A stretch of DNA of 64,000 nt from Symbiodinium natans (GCA_905221605.1 CAJNDS010002634.1:1759077-1823076); one strand, 5' to 3'; counted from the stretch's first letter, positions 28,382 through 38,478 are shown. The notes: generated from the sequence alone by a model not told the origin. Program-made: numbers and translations.

Positions 28382-30721
28382 ATGGCAAACTTCCCGAACC
28401 CTTTCTGGTCAGATGCAGTACAGCAGGAATTTCGCCGTGCACAACAGGTCGTGCAGGACGACCCTGGGGAACGAGGTGCAGCCATTAGGGAAGGCGATGA
28501 GTCAGAACGTGAACCGCCATATGAGCTTGGACCTCAAGCCCAGGAAACTCCTGAGGCCGCAGCAAGCACAGCCAGGGATGATGTGCCTCATGAACTAGCT
28601 CCGTGTCATGCAGAAGTACTTCGTATTGACCCTGTTGCGCTGGCGACACAGCCACAGGAACCGGAGGCACAGGTTGCCAGAGAAGCATCACCTGGACATT
28701 TTAGCGTTACAGGTTACAGCGAGTTTTCGGCCATGGAACGTGGGGCTATCAAAGCGGAAGATGACCGCGAGCTGGTTCCAGTACAGCCAGTGGCTACAGA
28801 TCCCTTTGGCGATCTGGCGTCAATGCTACGGGTACTGATGCAAGGCCAGCAGTCTTTGGTGGAGCGAATGGATAAGCTGGAGAGCTCCAAAGCATCGTCA
28901 TCGTCTGCAGGTGCAAGCTCTAGTGTCCCTGAGCCACGTCCGAAGGCTGTGTTTCCTCCTCAGTTCGTTGGCACACCAGCTGTGACAGGCAAGCCGGCTA
29001 ACCTTGGGGAAACTGGGACGGGGTCGGGCGGGAGAGGGGGTCAAATGGGACCACCAACTGAGGCCCAGGCCCAGGCTCCAAGTGCGGGTGTGGTGGAAGT
29101 GGAAGGGTCAAAGTACGCCTGGCGAGTCACGCCCGAAGGATTGAAACTTGAGAAACAGGCCCCAACACGACCGGCAAGGGCCGTGTCCGTAGCTGAGGTC
29201 TTGAACCCAAGGGCTAGGTCACCCTTCGTACCCGTCACCCCCGATAAATCCCCAAAGCGAGGACGAGAGCCTAGGACTCGTAGTGATAGCCCTCAAAGAG
29301 CTCGTCAATCTGGAGGAGCTGCTGCAAGCTTGTCAGGACCTCTTGACATGGGTAACTTTGGGTATGAGAACTATGTTCAGCTGTATCAAGATGCCTTGCG
29401 TCCCGGTGAGCCTCCACCCATTCCCGAATTCTTAAGAAAGCAGCCCGGTCAGGACAGAGGTAGAAGTAGCCCTGCTCGAAAGGTCGTAGGTGTCAGCAGT
29501 GGGTTGAAATACCCAATGAGCCCAGGAGGTACTGAAATTAGGCCACCCCCACCTCCAGGCCTTAGAGCTCAAGCCGAAATGCAACCTGAAGAACCCATCA
29601 AGTACGTGCCTGAGCTTCCTCAACTTGACAAGTATGATCCTACTAACTCCAGTATTACTGCAGGTGATTGGCTGGCAACGTTGGGTCCCACCATGTCGTT
29701 GTTGAGTCAGGGCGCGCGTGAGTGGTGGGGAGATGTGTTGCGTGAGGCGAAACAGTTGTACACACGTTGGCTACTCGCATCACCTCTCGACCGACTTAGT
29801 ATTTACCCCGAAGCCCTCGTTGAACTTCACCAAACCGGTAGATTCAGTAGGGTAGAGCAGAAAGCAGTGCCCATGTTGCTGAAGTGTGTTGGTGCAGATT
29901 TGCGTGAGGACATAGTCACGTCTAGATTGTTTTCGACCGCTGCAATCGTGTACAAGACCATGTGTAAGTACCAACCTGGGGGAAGTGCAGAGCGTGAACA
30001 ACTGCTTAACTACATTACACACCCAGGAAGCAGTGCAACTGCACATGCCGCAGTCAAGGCTATCAGGAAATGGCGTCGTTGGATTGTCAGATCGACTGAG
30101 GTTGGCCTGAATCTCCCAGACCCGTCGTTGCAGGTGAAAGGTCTAGACAGTCTTCATCCTCCGAATTTGTCCACCTCTTCGTTGTTTCGCCTTCAAACCT
30201 TTAGGACGAACCACTTGCTTGACCAAGTTCCCAACCAGGATGCTGTCAGTAAGTACGCTGAGCTTTTGTTGGCAGAGTGCGAGGCTGCAGCATTGAGTGA
30301 GGACCCCAAGAAACATAAGGTTGCTCGGGTTGAGACGCCGGGTGGTGGGGAGTCCAAGGGGAAGGGTGCTGAGGCGAAGGGTGGTGGTAAGGGTGGAAAG
30401 GGCAATCCTAAGCCAGCATGCAAGCACTGGATGACTGAAGCTGGATGTCACTATGCCGATAAATGTCATTTTACGCATGCCCCCATAGGTAAGGGAACTG
30501 GCAGGTGTTTTCTATGCAGTGCCACTGGTCACATGAAAGATGCATGTCCCTACAAAAACCCTGAAGCTGCTAAGGTTGAGGATACCCTGCCCAAATCCAA
30601 GGGTAAGGGGGGAACCAAGAGCGCGAAGAAGGCTGAGGCTGCAAGCGCCGCGGAGTCTGCCCAAGCTGCTATAGTGCAGGTTCGGGGGAGGGGCAGCTGG
30701 GAGCATCAAGCGCCCAAATGA
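28382..30721 (+). CDS. gag: Gag polyprotein of copia-class element
   Basis: 779 residues, ATG at 28382. The N-terminal third is acidic and low in complexity, with a short coiled coil at about 143-168 (MLRVLMQGQQSLVERMDKLE). The capsid-like helical core is at about 410-600. A CCCH zinc finger follows (C680-x8-C689-x5-C695-x3-H699), then a CCHC zinc knuckle (C709-x2-C712-x4-H717-x4-C722), and a Lys/Ala-rich tail. CCHC knuckles in Gag bind genomic RNA; a CCCH finger next to it is unusual and may also bind RNA. The frame is intact. The stop overlaps the pol start as ATGA, so Pol is probably made by reinitiation or frameshifting. Confidence 0.85.
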   Translation: MANFPNPFWSDAVQQEFRRAQQVVQDDPGERGAAIREGDESEREPPYELGPQAQETPEAAASTARDDVPHELAPCHAEVLRIDPVALATQPQEPEAQVAREASPGHFSVTGYSEFSAMERGAIKAEDDRELVPVQPVATDPFGDLASMLRVLMQGQQSLVERMDKLESSKASSSSAGASSSVPEPRPKAVFPPQFVGTPAVTGKPANLGETGTGSGGRGGQMGPPTEAQAQAPSAGVVEVEGSKYAWRVTPEGLKLEKQAPTRPARAVSVAEVLNPRARSPFVPVTPDKSPKRGREPRTRSDSPQRARQSGGAAASLSGPLDMGNFGYENYVQLYQDALRPGEPPPIPEFLRKQPGQDRGRSSPARKVVGVSSGLKYPMSPGGTEIRPPPPPGLRAQAEMQPEEPIKYVPELPQLDKYDPTNSSITAGDWLATLGPTMSLLSQGAREWWGDVLREAKQLYTRWLLASPLDRLSIYPEALVELHQTGRFSRVEQKAVPMLLKCVGADLREDIVTSRLFSTAAIVYKTMCKYQPGGSAEREQLLNYITHPGSSATAHAAVKAIRKWRRWIVRSTEVGLNLPDPSLQVKGLDSLHPPNLSTSSLFRLQTFRTNHLLDQVPNQDAVSKYAELLLAECEAAALSEDPKKHKVARVETPGGGESKGKGAEAKGGGKGGKGNPKPACKHWMTEAGCHYADKCHFTHAPIGKGTGRCFLCSATGHMKDACPYKNPEAAKVEDTLPKSKGKGGTKSAKKAEAASAAESAQAAIVQVRGRGSWEHQAPK

Positions 30722-32775
30722 TGCAAGAGGCCACAAACTTGCTGCGGTCCCTACAGCTTAAAGCGCTCAATGTCGGCGCTGAGTTGGTGCCAGAATTGTT
30801 CCAAAACGACCGCGCGAGTTTTGAGCCATCTGACGCAGCCCATCTGGGCGTGCCGGATGGCCCGGGCCTTAGTTGCAAGTATGGCCTGATCGATTCCGGT
30901 GCAAGCGCGTGCCTTAGACCGAAGCTTGAGGGCGAGGACTTGAGTGCTCTCAGGAGACATGAAGTGAATCTCGCGTCAGGTTCCGCGATGTTATGGGTGA
31001 ACTCGCTAGGCACACTTATCACTGACCAAGAGGCTGAGCCGATTGTTTCCCTAGGACAGCTTATCGAGCTTGGATGTCGGCTAGACTGGTCAGGCCAAAG
31101 GTGTGTGCTGGCACACCCACAACGCGGAAAGATTGACGTTTTCACTACATCCGGATGCCCCCGAGTGTCAGAAACTGAGGCATACAAGTTGATCGCCGAA
31201 ATTGAGCAACATCGCATGTGGAGCTTCGCCAATGGCCTGTGTGCACGAACGCTCGAAATCCGCACAGCGCACAACACTGAAATTGATCTTTTAGACAAGT
31301 TGATTCACGACGTGCGGGTTGATGGGGACGTTGGTTCGGCTTTGCATGTTGCTGCAGGACGCATGTGGCCCCAAATCCCAAATGATGTGAAGTCCGCAGT
31401 CGCAGCGTGGCCAGAGCAGTCACATGAGACCTTAGTCTGGAACCGTAGGTTTAGGCGAAAACTTAAAAAGGCTGGGAAGGTCGTTCTTAACTTGTTTGCT
31501 GGAGAGAGCCGGCGGCAGATTGAAGATGCCGTGACAGCTGCAGGAGGTGTTTGTGTGTCGGTCGACCTAAAAGAAGACCTGATGAACCCGCTCACGTATA
31601 GGTACCTCCTTGAGTTAGTTTGTTCGGGGAAAGTCGATGCGGTGCTCGGGGGTCCGCCCTGTGGTCCATTCTCGAGGTGTCGGTTTCGGGAGGGAGGTCC
31701 ACCCCCACTTCGAGCTCGCGATGGCCCCCATGTGCATGGTTTGCCCGGTTTGACTCCCTCTCAGCAGTCGCAGGTGTATGAATCTGATGTCCTTTTGCAT
31801 CGCATGTACATGTTGGCATTGTTGGCATCACGAGCAGTTACCTGGGTAGACGGGACAGCTGATGAGTGCATAAAACGCGTGGGAAGCACCTCGGCAGGGG
31901 ATGCCGGTACCTACACGTTCAGGAGTCGATGTTGGGTGTTGTTTGAAAATCCCCAGGACCCTCAGTCGTACCTGAGCCCTGAGGTCATGGAGCATGAGGC
32001 CCCAGATGGATACCCTTCAATGTGGGCCACTCCGAGTTACCTAGCAGTTGAGCGATTGCTGGGGTTAAAGCAAATTCATGGGGATCAAGGACCGCTTGGC
32101 CACCCTAAAAGGAAGCCAACTACGTGGGCGTCCACACAGCCGATGAGCGCCATGAGTGTGAGGGGTCCGGGTTGGCAGGGTGAGGGAGTGGGTGATCCAA
32201 ACCAATCCACTGTTGGGGAGTCTGCTCGATGGGCGGCATGGGCGCCAGGTGCATTGCGCATTGTGTGTGCTCAGCTTGAGGCCGTTGTGTCGGGGAGCCC
32301 CAAACTCAAACTTTCCAAGATTAGTTTTGAAACACATGTAAAGAATGGACATTGGCCACCTTTAAGGACATGCAGAGATTGTGTGATCGGGACCGCTACC
32401 CAAAGGCAACATAGACGAGTCCGCGCACCACAGGCCTTTGTATTGTCGCTTGATTGTCCAGGTCCGTACAAAAAGTCGCAGGACGAACTCAGTCATCGTA
32501 GGCGTTACCTCTTGACTGCGGTTTACACAGTTCCTGTTGACGTGCGTGGTCGGCCCTTGTTGGCAGAGTCCCAAACTCCGGCAAATCCTGATGAAGAGCG
32601 CGCTAGTCAGGTGGATTTGGGAAATGAGCCAGATGAACCTGGGAGGTTGAGGCCGAGCCCGATAATCAACCAGGGTTGGATGGTGATGGCGATCCTGGAG
32701 TGCCCCGAGTTGGACCCGATGGTCAGCGAGGGAGTAAGTGTCATGAGCTTCCGGGTTCGGGGGAGGGTTCGCTGA
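30718..32775 (+). CDS. pol: Pol N-terminal part: protease, methyltransferase-like domain, integrase start
   Basis: 685 residues. The aspartic protease active site is D59-S60-G61 (GLIDSGASA). Residues about 250-480 resemble a cytosine-C5 methyltransferase fold: a NLFAGE motif I at 258-263, GGPPC at 311-315 followed by GPFS (motif IV, with its Cys), and FENP at 409-412 in the motif VI position. Next come an integrase-type zinc-binding region (H540, H545, C552, C555) and the first integrase acid, D579 (LDCPGPY). Downstream the frame degenerates and stops; the second and third integrase acids are missing. Methyltransferases captured by dinoflagellate retrotransposons are known, but whether this divergent domain is active is unclear. 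Confidence 0.8.
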   Translation: MMQEATNLLRSLQLKALNVGAELVPELFQNDRASFEPSDAAHLGVPDGPGLSCKYGLIDSGASACLRPKLEGEDLSALRRHEVNLASGSAMLWVNSLGTLITDQEAEPIVSLGQLIELGCRLDWSGQRCVLAHPQRGKIDVFTTSGCPRVSETEAYKLIAEIEQHRMWSFANGLCARTLEIRTAHNTEIDLLDKLIHDVRVDGDVGSALHVAAGRMWPQIPNDVKSAVAAWPEQSHETLVWNRRFRRKLKKAGKVVLNLFAGESRRQIEDAVTAAGGVCVSVDLKEDLMNPLTYRYLLELVCSGKVDAVLGGPPCGPFSRCRFREGGPPPLRARDGPHVHGLPGLTPSQQSQVYESDVLLHRMYMLALLASRAVTWVDGTADECIKRVGSTSAGDAGTYTFRSRCWVLFENPQDPQSYLSPEVMEHEAPDGYPSMWATPSYLAVERLLGLKQIHGDQGPLGHPKRKPTTWASTQPMSAMSVRGPGWQGEGVGDPNQSTVGESARWAAWAPGALRIVCAQLEAVVSGSPKLKLSKISFETHVKNGHWPPLRTCRDCVIGTATQRQHRRVRAPQAFVLSLDCPGPYKKSQDELSHRRRYLLTAVYTVPVDVRGRPLLAESQTPANPDEERASQVDLGNEPDEPGRLRPSPIINQGWMVMAILECPELDPMVSEGVSVMSFRVRGRVR

Positions 32776-32936
32776 TGCCAGATGCTGGCGCGGACGCCTC
32801 GAGTGAACTTCGGGGGAGTGTTGTGTTGGGTGAGGTTTGTGAGGAGGATTTAGGCGAGGGGGTCATTAGGGCAGTTTGTGAAAAGTGGGCGTGTTCTGAC
32901 CCAGAGGTGACCCGTCGAATCCAGTTCGCTTTTTAG
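32576..32936 (+). pseudogene. Deleted and frameshifted integrase/reverse transcriptase segment
   Basis: Between the first integrase acid and the end of reverse transcriptase there is room for only about 120 residues, against the roughly 700 expected. No YVDD box is present. The piece ending CEKWACSDPE is in one frame, while the conserved continuation (PVRFLGLELYW) begins at 32921 in another, so a frameshift lies at about 32905-32921. This is an internally deleted derivative. Confidence 0.75.
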
Positions 32937-33619
32937 GACTAGAGCTGTACTGGTCAAGGGAGGGCAGGTTGGTTGTGACTCAAACCGCTTACGCAAAGGA
33001 CTTGCTGAGTAGGTACACCAACGAGTTTGTCGCTTCTGTGCAGCCTCTTCCGCAAGGACTGGAGGACCCTGTTGCCGTCCCTAACCCCAACGCCGAAAGC
33101 ATTAGGAAGTGCCAACAAGTTGTAGGTGAACTGCTGTGGTTGTCGATTCGTACTAGGGTTGACCTTTGCTACCCCGTTTCCAAGCTTGCTCAGTGGAGCA
33201 CAAAGGACCCTGAGTTCACGTTTAGGCAGGCCCTGCAGGTTCTAGGTTACTTGTCTGTGACGCCGTCGGTAGGTCTTGTTTTCGCAGGGTCAAAGGACAG
33301 GGATGAGCACAACCTTGTAGGAGCACAAGACTACATGCACGTGCTGCAGGCATACACAGATGCGTCGCACGCACCAGGAGGTGATAGGTCTCATGAGTGC
33401 ACCGTGCTTCGCTGTGAAGGGTCTGCTGTTGGCTGGGTCAGCACAAGGCAGCCGTTTTGCACGCAGTCTTCATGTGAAGCAGAACTTCTCTCCACTACTA
33501 CTGGCAGTAACTACGCAGTTGCACATGTAGGACTTGCTCGTGAACTGTGGCAGCATGAACCAAGGGTGTTTGTGGCAAACGACAACCTGAGTGCTATCAC
33601 AGTGATCAACAGCCCCACC
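32921..33619 (+). CDS. pol: Reverse transcriptase end and RNase H, 5' part (interrupted)
   Basis: The segment opens PVRFLGLELYWSREGRL, typical of the end of copia reverse transcriptase. RNase H acids are visible: Asp in YTDASH (33359-33361), Glu in SCEAEL (33476-33478) and Asp in NDNLSA (33581-33583). It is cut after the codon at 33617-33619 by the DNA transposon, whose third to fifth bases give a TAG stop. The domain resumes in the same frame at 49051. Confidence 0.85.
33612..33619. repeat. Target-site duplication, left copy
   Basis: GCCCCACC, repeated exactly at 49043-49050 on the other side of the DNA transposon. Confidence 0.9.
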
Positions 33620-33651
33620 TGTTAGATTTCCAGAAAGCCTCTTAAAGTTAG
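33620..33651 (+). repeat. Left terminal inverted repeat
   Basis: About 32 bp: TGTTAGATTTCCA, then (G)AAAGCCTCTTAA and GTTAG. It matches the right end except for one indel and a few substitutions. A second inverted copy of the inner half (CTTTAGGAGGCTTCC) follows at 33651-33665, giving a sub-terminal hairpin. Confidence 0.85.
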
Positions 33652-33854
33652 CTTTAGGAGGCTTCCGGTAGGGTAAAGCCAGCATGGACACAAGACCAAC
33701 GCGAAACCATGTGAAAATAGGTGTCCTGAGTCTTTCCCATTACCCCTGGCATCAACCCTTATTCATGGGAGCGGCCTGAAAGACGACTGAAGCTTTACTG
33801 CCTCCAATCTCTTAGCACTGGCGACCCAATTAATATTGAATGGCCCAGTAAAGA

Positions 33855-34300
33855 GTTAGTTTTGAGGGTTTGGGGTTTTGGGCTCCGGGAGAAAAAGCTG
33901 GCATTGAATCACCGGATTTTCCACTCCTGCGCACGGCTTCGCGCTGTTCAAAGAAGCAAAGCTGCTACGAACTGGCACAAACACTAACTGGCATTGCCAC
34001 TGCCTCGTTAAGGTTCAGGGCTTGTAGGGTTTGCTGAAGGCTGGGAGCGTCGCCTCTCACCGCTGCGAGGTTTAAAGGTTTAGGGTGTTCGGGGGCAAAG
34101 GCTGGCATTGGCCACGGGCATGGCAAAAGCAAAACTGCCACCAAATGGCACTAGCTGGCGCTGCCGCTGCATCGTTAAGGGCTTGGCTGGGAGTGGCGAG
34201 CGCAACTCAACTCTCTACTGCAAGGTTTAAGAGTTGAGGGCGTAGAAGGCAAAGGCTGGCGCTGGCCATAAAATGACAAGGATGCGTACGGGCATTGATT
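33855..34300. repeat. Sub-terminal degenerate tandem repeats
   Basis: Three units of about 160-210 bp share GGCAAAGGCTGGC(A/G), CTGGCATTGCC- and GCATCGTTAAGG-type blocks. Sub-terminal repeats are common transposase-binding regions in large DNA transposons. No gene found in 33652-34675. Confidence 0.6.
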
Positions 34301-34678
34301 TGGGCTTTAGGGTTGTATATTGAGGGGAGGGGGCCTAGGTTGCTTAACGGCGGGTCTGTAAGGCTACAGCGCGCGGCACGGATGCATGTGGCTATAGCCA
34401 GGAGGAACCATCTCAAGCTTCAGCCAGTCTTTTCTTCGTCCTGGCATGTAGGTTTATAGAAGTTGTACGGGGTTTTTGACCTTGCTGGGCGTAGGGTGTG
34501 GGCCCCAAAAAATGTGGGGTGGCCTTGTTGGGCTCTTTTGGGGAGCCTTCCGGCACCTTTTGGGCGGACTTTTTTCAGGGCTCTTCTGAAGTCTTTTGTT
34601 TTGGGTGCCTGATTGATTGACTTACTTAACATCGCTCGGCCTGTCAGCTGTTTAGGCAAACAACTTTGGAAATTCACA

Positions 34679-34997
34679 ATGACTCCAGGCACAATGTCTA
34701 GTTTTCGTCTTGAGGGTTTAGGGTTTAGAGTTTAAGGCTTAGGGCATAGGGTTGAGGGCTTAAGCTTTAGAGAGTTTAAGAGGCTAAAGGTTAGGGCTCT
34801 GGGTTTAGGGTTTGCGCTTTGACAGCAAGCCCTTTCAATGACTCCAGGCACAATGTCTAGTTTTCGTCTTGAGGGTTTAGGGTTTAGAGTTTAAGGCTTA
34901 GGGCATAGGGTTGAGGGCTTAAGCTTTAGAGAGTTTAAGAGGCTAAAGGTTAGGGCTCTGGGTTTAGGGTTTGCGCTTTGACAGCAAGCCCTTTCGC
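34679..34997. repeat. 159-bp direct tandem duplication
   Basis: Two copies that look identical, from AATGACTCCAGG to AGCCCTTTC, starting at about 34679 and 34838. Each contains degenerate telomere-like units. Confidence 0.85.
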
Positions 34998-35250
34998 TGT
35001 CCTTCTCTTCTTCGTGCGTTGAACCCTCCTTGAGCTCCTGCCATGGGACATTCATGGGGTGTGTAGCAGTACTGATGGCGATTGATACCTTAACTACTGG
35101 TCAGTACACATGCTCCTTGCGCGGGCACAAAACTATGTCGCGCAGCAGGGATATTTCACATGGAGTGTTAGGGGGAAAAACGCTTAGCTGCCAACAATAC
35201 AATCTGCAAACCACAACTGACACCTAGCTTTGCACATTTGTCTGAGCCTC

Positions 35251-35640
35251 TCATCTCAACAACACACCATAGCAACCTCTGCCACACGGACTTGCCTGAC
35301 GGTCCTTTCTGCGGCGCCACGGCGACGAACCTTTCCCTGACTCTGGCACTTGGGATTGGGGCGGTTCTTGGGACTCCGCCGGGGACTTGGCTGAGCCCTC
35401 TGCTGGCGGTGCTTGGGACTGGGCTGCGCCCTCTGCTGGTGGTACTTGGGATTTGGCTGCGTCCTCTGCTGGTGGTACTTGGGATTTGGCTGCGTCCTCT
35501 GCTGGCACTTTGGAGCCCTCTGCCGCTGCCGGCACTTGGGAACCCTCTGGCCCTGACTTTGAGACTTCTTCGGATGCAGGCGCCTGAGGCAGTGCGCAAA
35601 AAGTCTTTAGATAGCATTGGTGGTACATCTCGGAACCCAT
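35251..35640 (-). CDS. Small repeat-containing ORF, unknown
   Basis: 129 residues from an ATG at 35640. The middle holds an 11-residue repeat (AKSQVPPAEDA and variants) encoded by a 33-bp tandem repeat, with Pro, Glu, Ala and Ser dominant. It lies 286 bp beyond the stop of the zinc-ribbon gene on the same strand and could be a separate gene, a further exon or non-coding repeat. Confidence 0.3.
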   Translation of the reverse strand: MGSEMYHQCYLKTFCALPQAPASEEVSKSGPEGSQVPAAAEGSKVPAEDAAKSQVPPAEDAAKSQVPPAEGAAQSQAPPAEGSAKSPAESQEPPQSQVPESGKGSSPWRRRKDRQASPCGRGCYGVLLR

Positions 35641-35926
35641 GCTAAGACTTTAAGGTCTGAAAGGTATGAGGTGAAACTCGGCAAAAGCAGCAGGTCTGCC
35701 ACAAGGATTCGGGCGAACGATTTCAAGGTTGACAGCATGTACAAACTCTTCAAATTTGCTCGAAACTTCAGAAGTTTGTGCGTGGTTCCTTAAACTTACA
35801 AAAAGACAGCCCAAACAAACCTTCGGAAGCAACACTCCACTTCGATCAGCCTGAACTGAACCTGAGGACCAAATCCAGGCGCGCAGTGTACTCATAAGTC
35901 TCTCAAACTGCTCCAGCCACGAGATA

Positions 35927-36638
35927 CTACAAGGATTGCGAATTTAGAGAAGCCCCAGCACTCACTACCCTAGCCGATGAACAACTGAGATCTGCGTCTA
36001 CTCTAACGTAGTCTACCCCTCTAAGCCGATCCGATCTACCAGGCCTGAGCTCATTCTTCAAGGGACCTGTTTCCTGCTGCGCCTTGCCTGTCATGACACG
36101 AATGTCACTGCTTGCGAATTCCTTGGCGAACTTGTCCAAGGCTTTGCAAGCAGCGTCGGATATGAAGTCGGACGCTTTGTCAAGCACGCCTTTGAAGGGC
36201 GTCCCCAGCAACAGCTTATCCGCCTGGGAAGTTTCATCATCTGCTTCTGAGGATGGACACATCTTGAACTCCGCGTCGGTGTCGAACATGCCATAGGCTT
36301 CAGCTGACGTCTTCGCTTTGTTCTTGGCTTTTGCCTTTGCTTTGGACTTGCCTTTGGCTGATGCGCTGGTGCTCTTTTGGTTGCTGACTTTCTTGAGCTC
36401 GGTGAAAGCACTCTTGCACGACCCAAGGAGTTCCTCCCATTGAGAGTTGCACTTGTTCATTGCATCCACACGAGTCTTCAAGTCCTTCTCATCTTGCAGG
36501 GTGGTAATACTAAGGAAGCTTTGTTTCAGTGCGCTGACTGTCATCAAGGACTCATAGTCATTGCATGGGCCCGTTGCTGTCAACAAGAAATCATTTGCAC
36601 TTCCTGCCGTGTTGACACTCTTTGTGTCCGGCACCTTC
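35927..36638 (-). CDS. Zinc-ribbon/coiled-coil protein, exon 3
   Basis: Last exon of a three-exon minus-strand gene. The acceptor is CATCTCAG and the frame continues KVPDTKSVNT. Contains charged helices, a Lys/Ala-rich basic stretch (SAKGKSKAKAKAKNKAK) that could bind DNA or act in nuclear import, and a helical C-terminal region, ending LNSQSL before the stop at 35927. With exons 1 and 2 the coding length is 2,046 nt, a multiple of three. Confidence 0.55.
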
Positions 36639-36715
36639 CTGAGATGAAAGCAATGAATGCAGAACATGGAAATGGCCAGGACACATGAGCACAAAAACTG
36701 ACAAGACCGCGTAGC

Positions 36716-37307
36716 CGCAAGACAAGAGTCGCAGCGATTGCCTCCAGGTACGTCGAATACTCGGCCTGCTCTCCCGACGCAATGATCCTCAGGGCTCGAA
36801 GGCGATGGTGAACGATCTTGGTTTCCACCAAGTCCACGTGTGCCATGTTGCGGGAAACATCGAGCTGATCCTGCATTTGCTGGCTCAGCTGGTTCATGCG
36901 CGTCTTCATCCTTGTACACAAAGTCTCGACACGGCGTTTGAATTTTTGCGTTTCTGAAGCCACATCGAACCATTTAGCCGCTCCCCGGCCACCTTTGCCA
37001 TCAGAAGGCTCAGCATCTGCATCATCGTCACCACTGCTGCTGTCAACAGTTGCCCTGCTGCCACTGCCTGTTGACAAGCGCCGGGGATTCGCAAGACCCT
37101 GAAGACTTGAAACAGCTACCGAAGCTCGAAGCCCTTCATTGCCATCCTCATCACCGCCAGACACAAGATTGGCAGCCGTAGCACTGATGTCGCTGCCGAA
37201 GCCTTGATCATGGCCACTGAAGACGAGGTTGCGAGCTCTTTCTTCAAGTTGCTCCTGGGTCAAGTTGCTGGACAAGCGGCCTTCTTGTTCAACTTGGCGC
37301 TGTCTGC
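36716..37307 (-). CDS. Zinc-ribbon/coiled-coil protein, exon 2
   Basis: Acceptor GAGTCAAG, open to a GC-type donor (TTGCG|GCTACG). Starts with a Gln/Glu/Arg-rich stretch, then a Ser/Asp-rich linker (SSGDDDADAEPSDG) and coiled-coil-like helices (RVETLCTRMKTRMNQLSQQM). Codon phase matches exon 1 (phase 1) and exon 3 (phase 2). The 77-nt intron 2 is 36639-36715. Confidence 0.55.
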
Positions 37308-37474
37308 CTTGACTCAAGTCGTACTTTTTTCACCACATCATTTTCTCCCCCTCTCCCCTCTCTCTCCCGCTCTCTCCCCTCTCTCTTCCCTTCCCTCCCC
37401 CTCTCTCCCCCTCCCCTCTCTCCCACTCCCTGTCTCCCTCTCCCTCTCCCTCTCCCTCTCCCTCTCCCTCTCCC

Positions 37475-37564
<90 letters not shown>

Positions 37565-37736
37565 CTCTCTCCGCTCTCTCTCCCTCTCCCTCTCCCTCTC
37601 TCCCTCTCCCTCTCCCCTCCCTCTCCCTCTCCCTCTCCCTCTCCCTCTCCCTCTCCCTCCCTCTCTCCCTCTCCGCCACTCGCCCGTTCGTTCAGTCTCA
37701 CACTCAAGGCAGCAGCAAGCAAAATGAGCACCAGGC
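37308..37736 (-). other. Proposed 429-nt intron containing a CT/GA microsatellite
   Basis: Between a GC donor (GTCA|GCCTGG on the minus strand) and acceptor TCAAG. About 345 bp (37336-37680) is purine-only on the minus strand, (GA)n and (GAGAGG)n. Reading through the tract gives poly Arg-Glu, unlikely to be real protein. Confidence 0.5.
37336..37680. repeat. (CT)n/(CTCTCC)n tract
   Basis: Almost pure pyrimidine on the plus strand for 345 bp, with mirror symmetry in places, so it could form triplex DNA. Confidence 0.95.
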
Positions 37737-38478
37737 TGACATCTTCGTAGTCCACAATGTCTTTGAAAAGCGGAACATAGATCTTCTGCTTGGGGCCTCT
37801 TGGGCCCTCCTTCTTGAAAGCCGGGTCAAGCATCATGCTATCCCACTTCAAACCTGCCTGCTTTTCTGTCAGGCTTTCTCCTTCGTCTGACGTGGCCCAG
37901 GCCACGTATTGAACCATGTTCATAAGACGCTTGCGACTCTCTCCGCGCGATCCGGCACTGGCTACGACACTTTCTTTGTAGCGCTTGACAGAGAACTTCA
38001 CCTTCGACCGATCTTTCTCAGCCTGAGCCTTCGCCTTTTTGTATCCTTTGCTGAGATCGGAGTGGGCTTTCTCGTCCAAGCTCTTGTACCACTCCAGCTC
38101 GCCCTGGCGCCTGGCTATGTCAAGAAGAGCCTTCCTCTCTTTCGAACATGTTTTGCACTTCGATTGATCTTCCCAAAACTGGGCCAGCGGGAGCGTTTTT
38201 TTGCACTCGGAACATTTCTTGGTTGCCCCACTTGCAGCTGACGCTGCTGTTTCTGCTTTCTTCTTCTCCTTCGCAAGCTTCTTTCTGTCTCGCTTCTCTT
38301 GGAACTTGTCCTTCCTCTTCTTGGCCCTAGATGACTCGCCTGAATCATCTCCGCTTTTTGGTTCCTCGACAAAGCTTGCGAGCTCTGTGCGACGCTTCTT
38401 CCTTGAGTCCGCGCCGATCCCAGGATCGAGGAGGGCCCCAGCAAACCCATCCTCCTCCCCTCTCATAGTCATACTCAC
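37737..38478 (-). CDS. Zinc-ribbon/coiled-coil protein, exon 1
   Basis: ATG at 38478. After an acidic/basic N-terminus with a long Lys/Arg/Glu helix, a four-cysteine motif is visible: C89-x2-C92-x15-C108-x2-C111 (KCSECKKTLPLAQFW…CKTCSKER), a zinc-ribbon-like knuckle. The rest is charged helix. The whole protein would be about 681 residues. Its position between the methyltransferase and the transposon end suggests an accessory transposition or DNA-binding role; that is inference only. Confidence 0.6.

Noticed and set aside
37204-37890. 228-residue plus-strand Ser/Leu-rich ORF
   Set aside because: Produced by the (CT)n tract and antisense to the three-exon zinc-ribbon gene.
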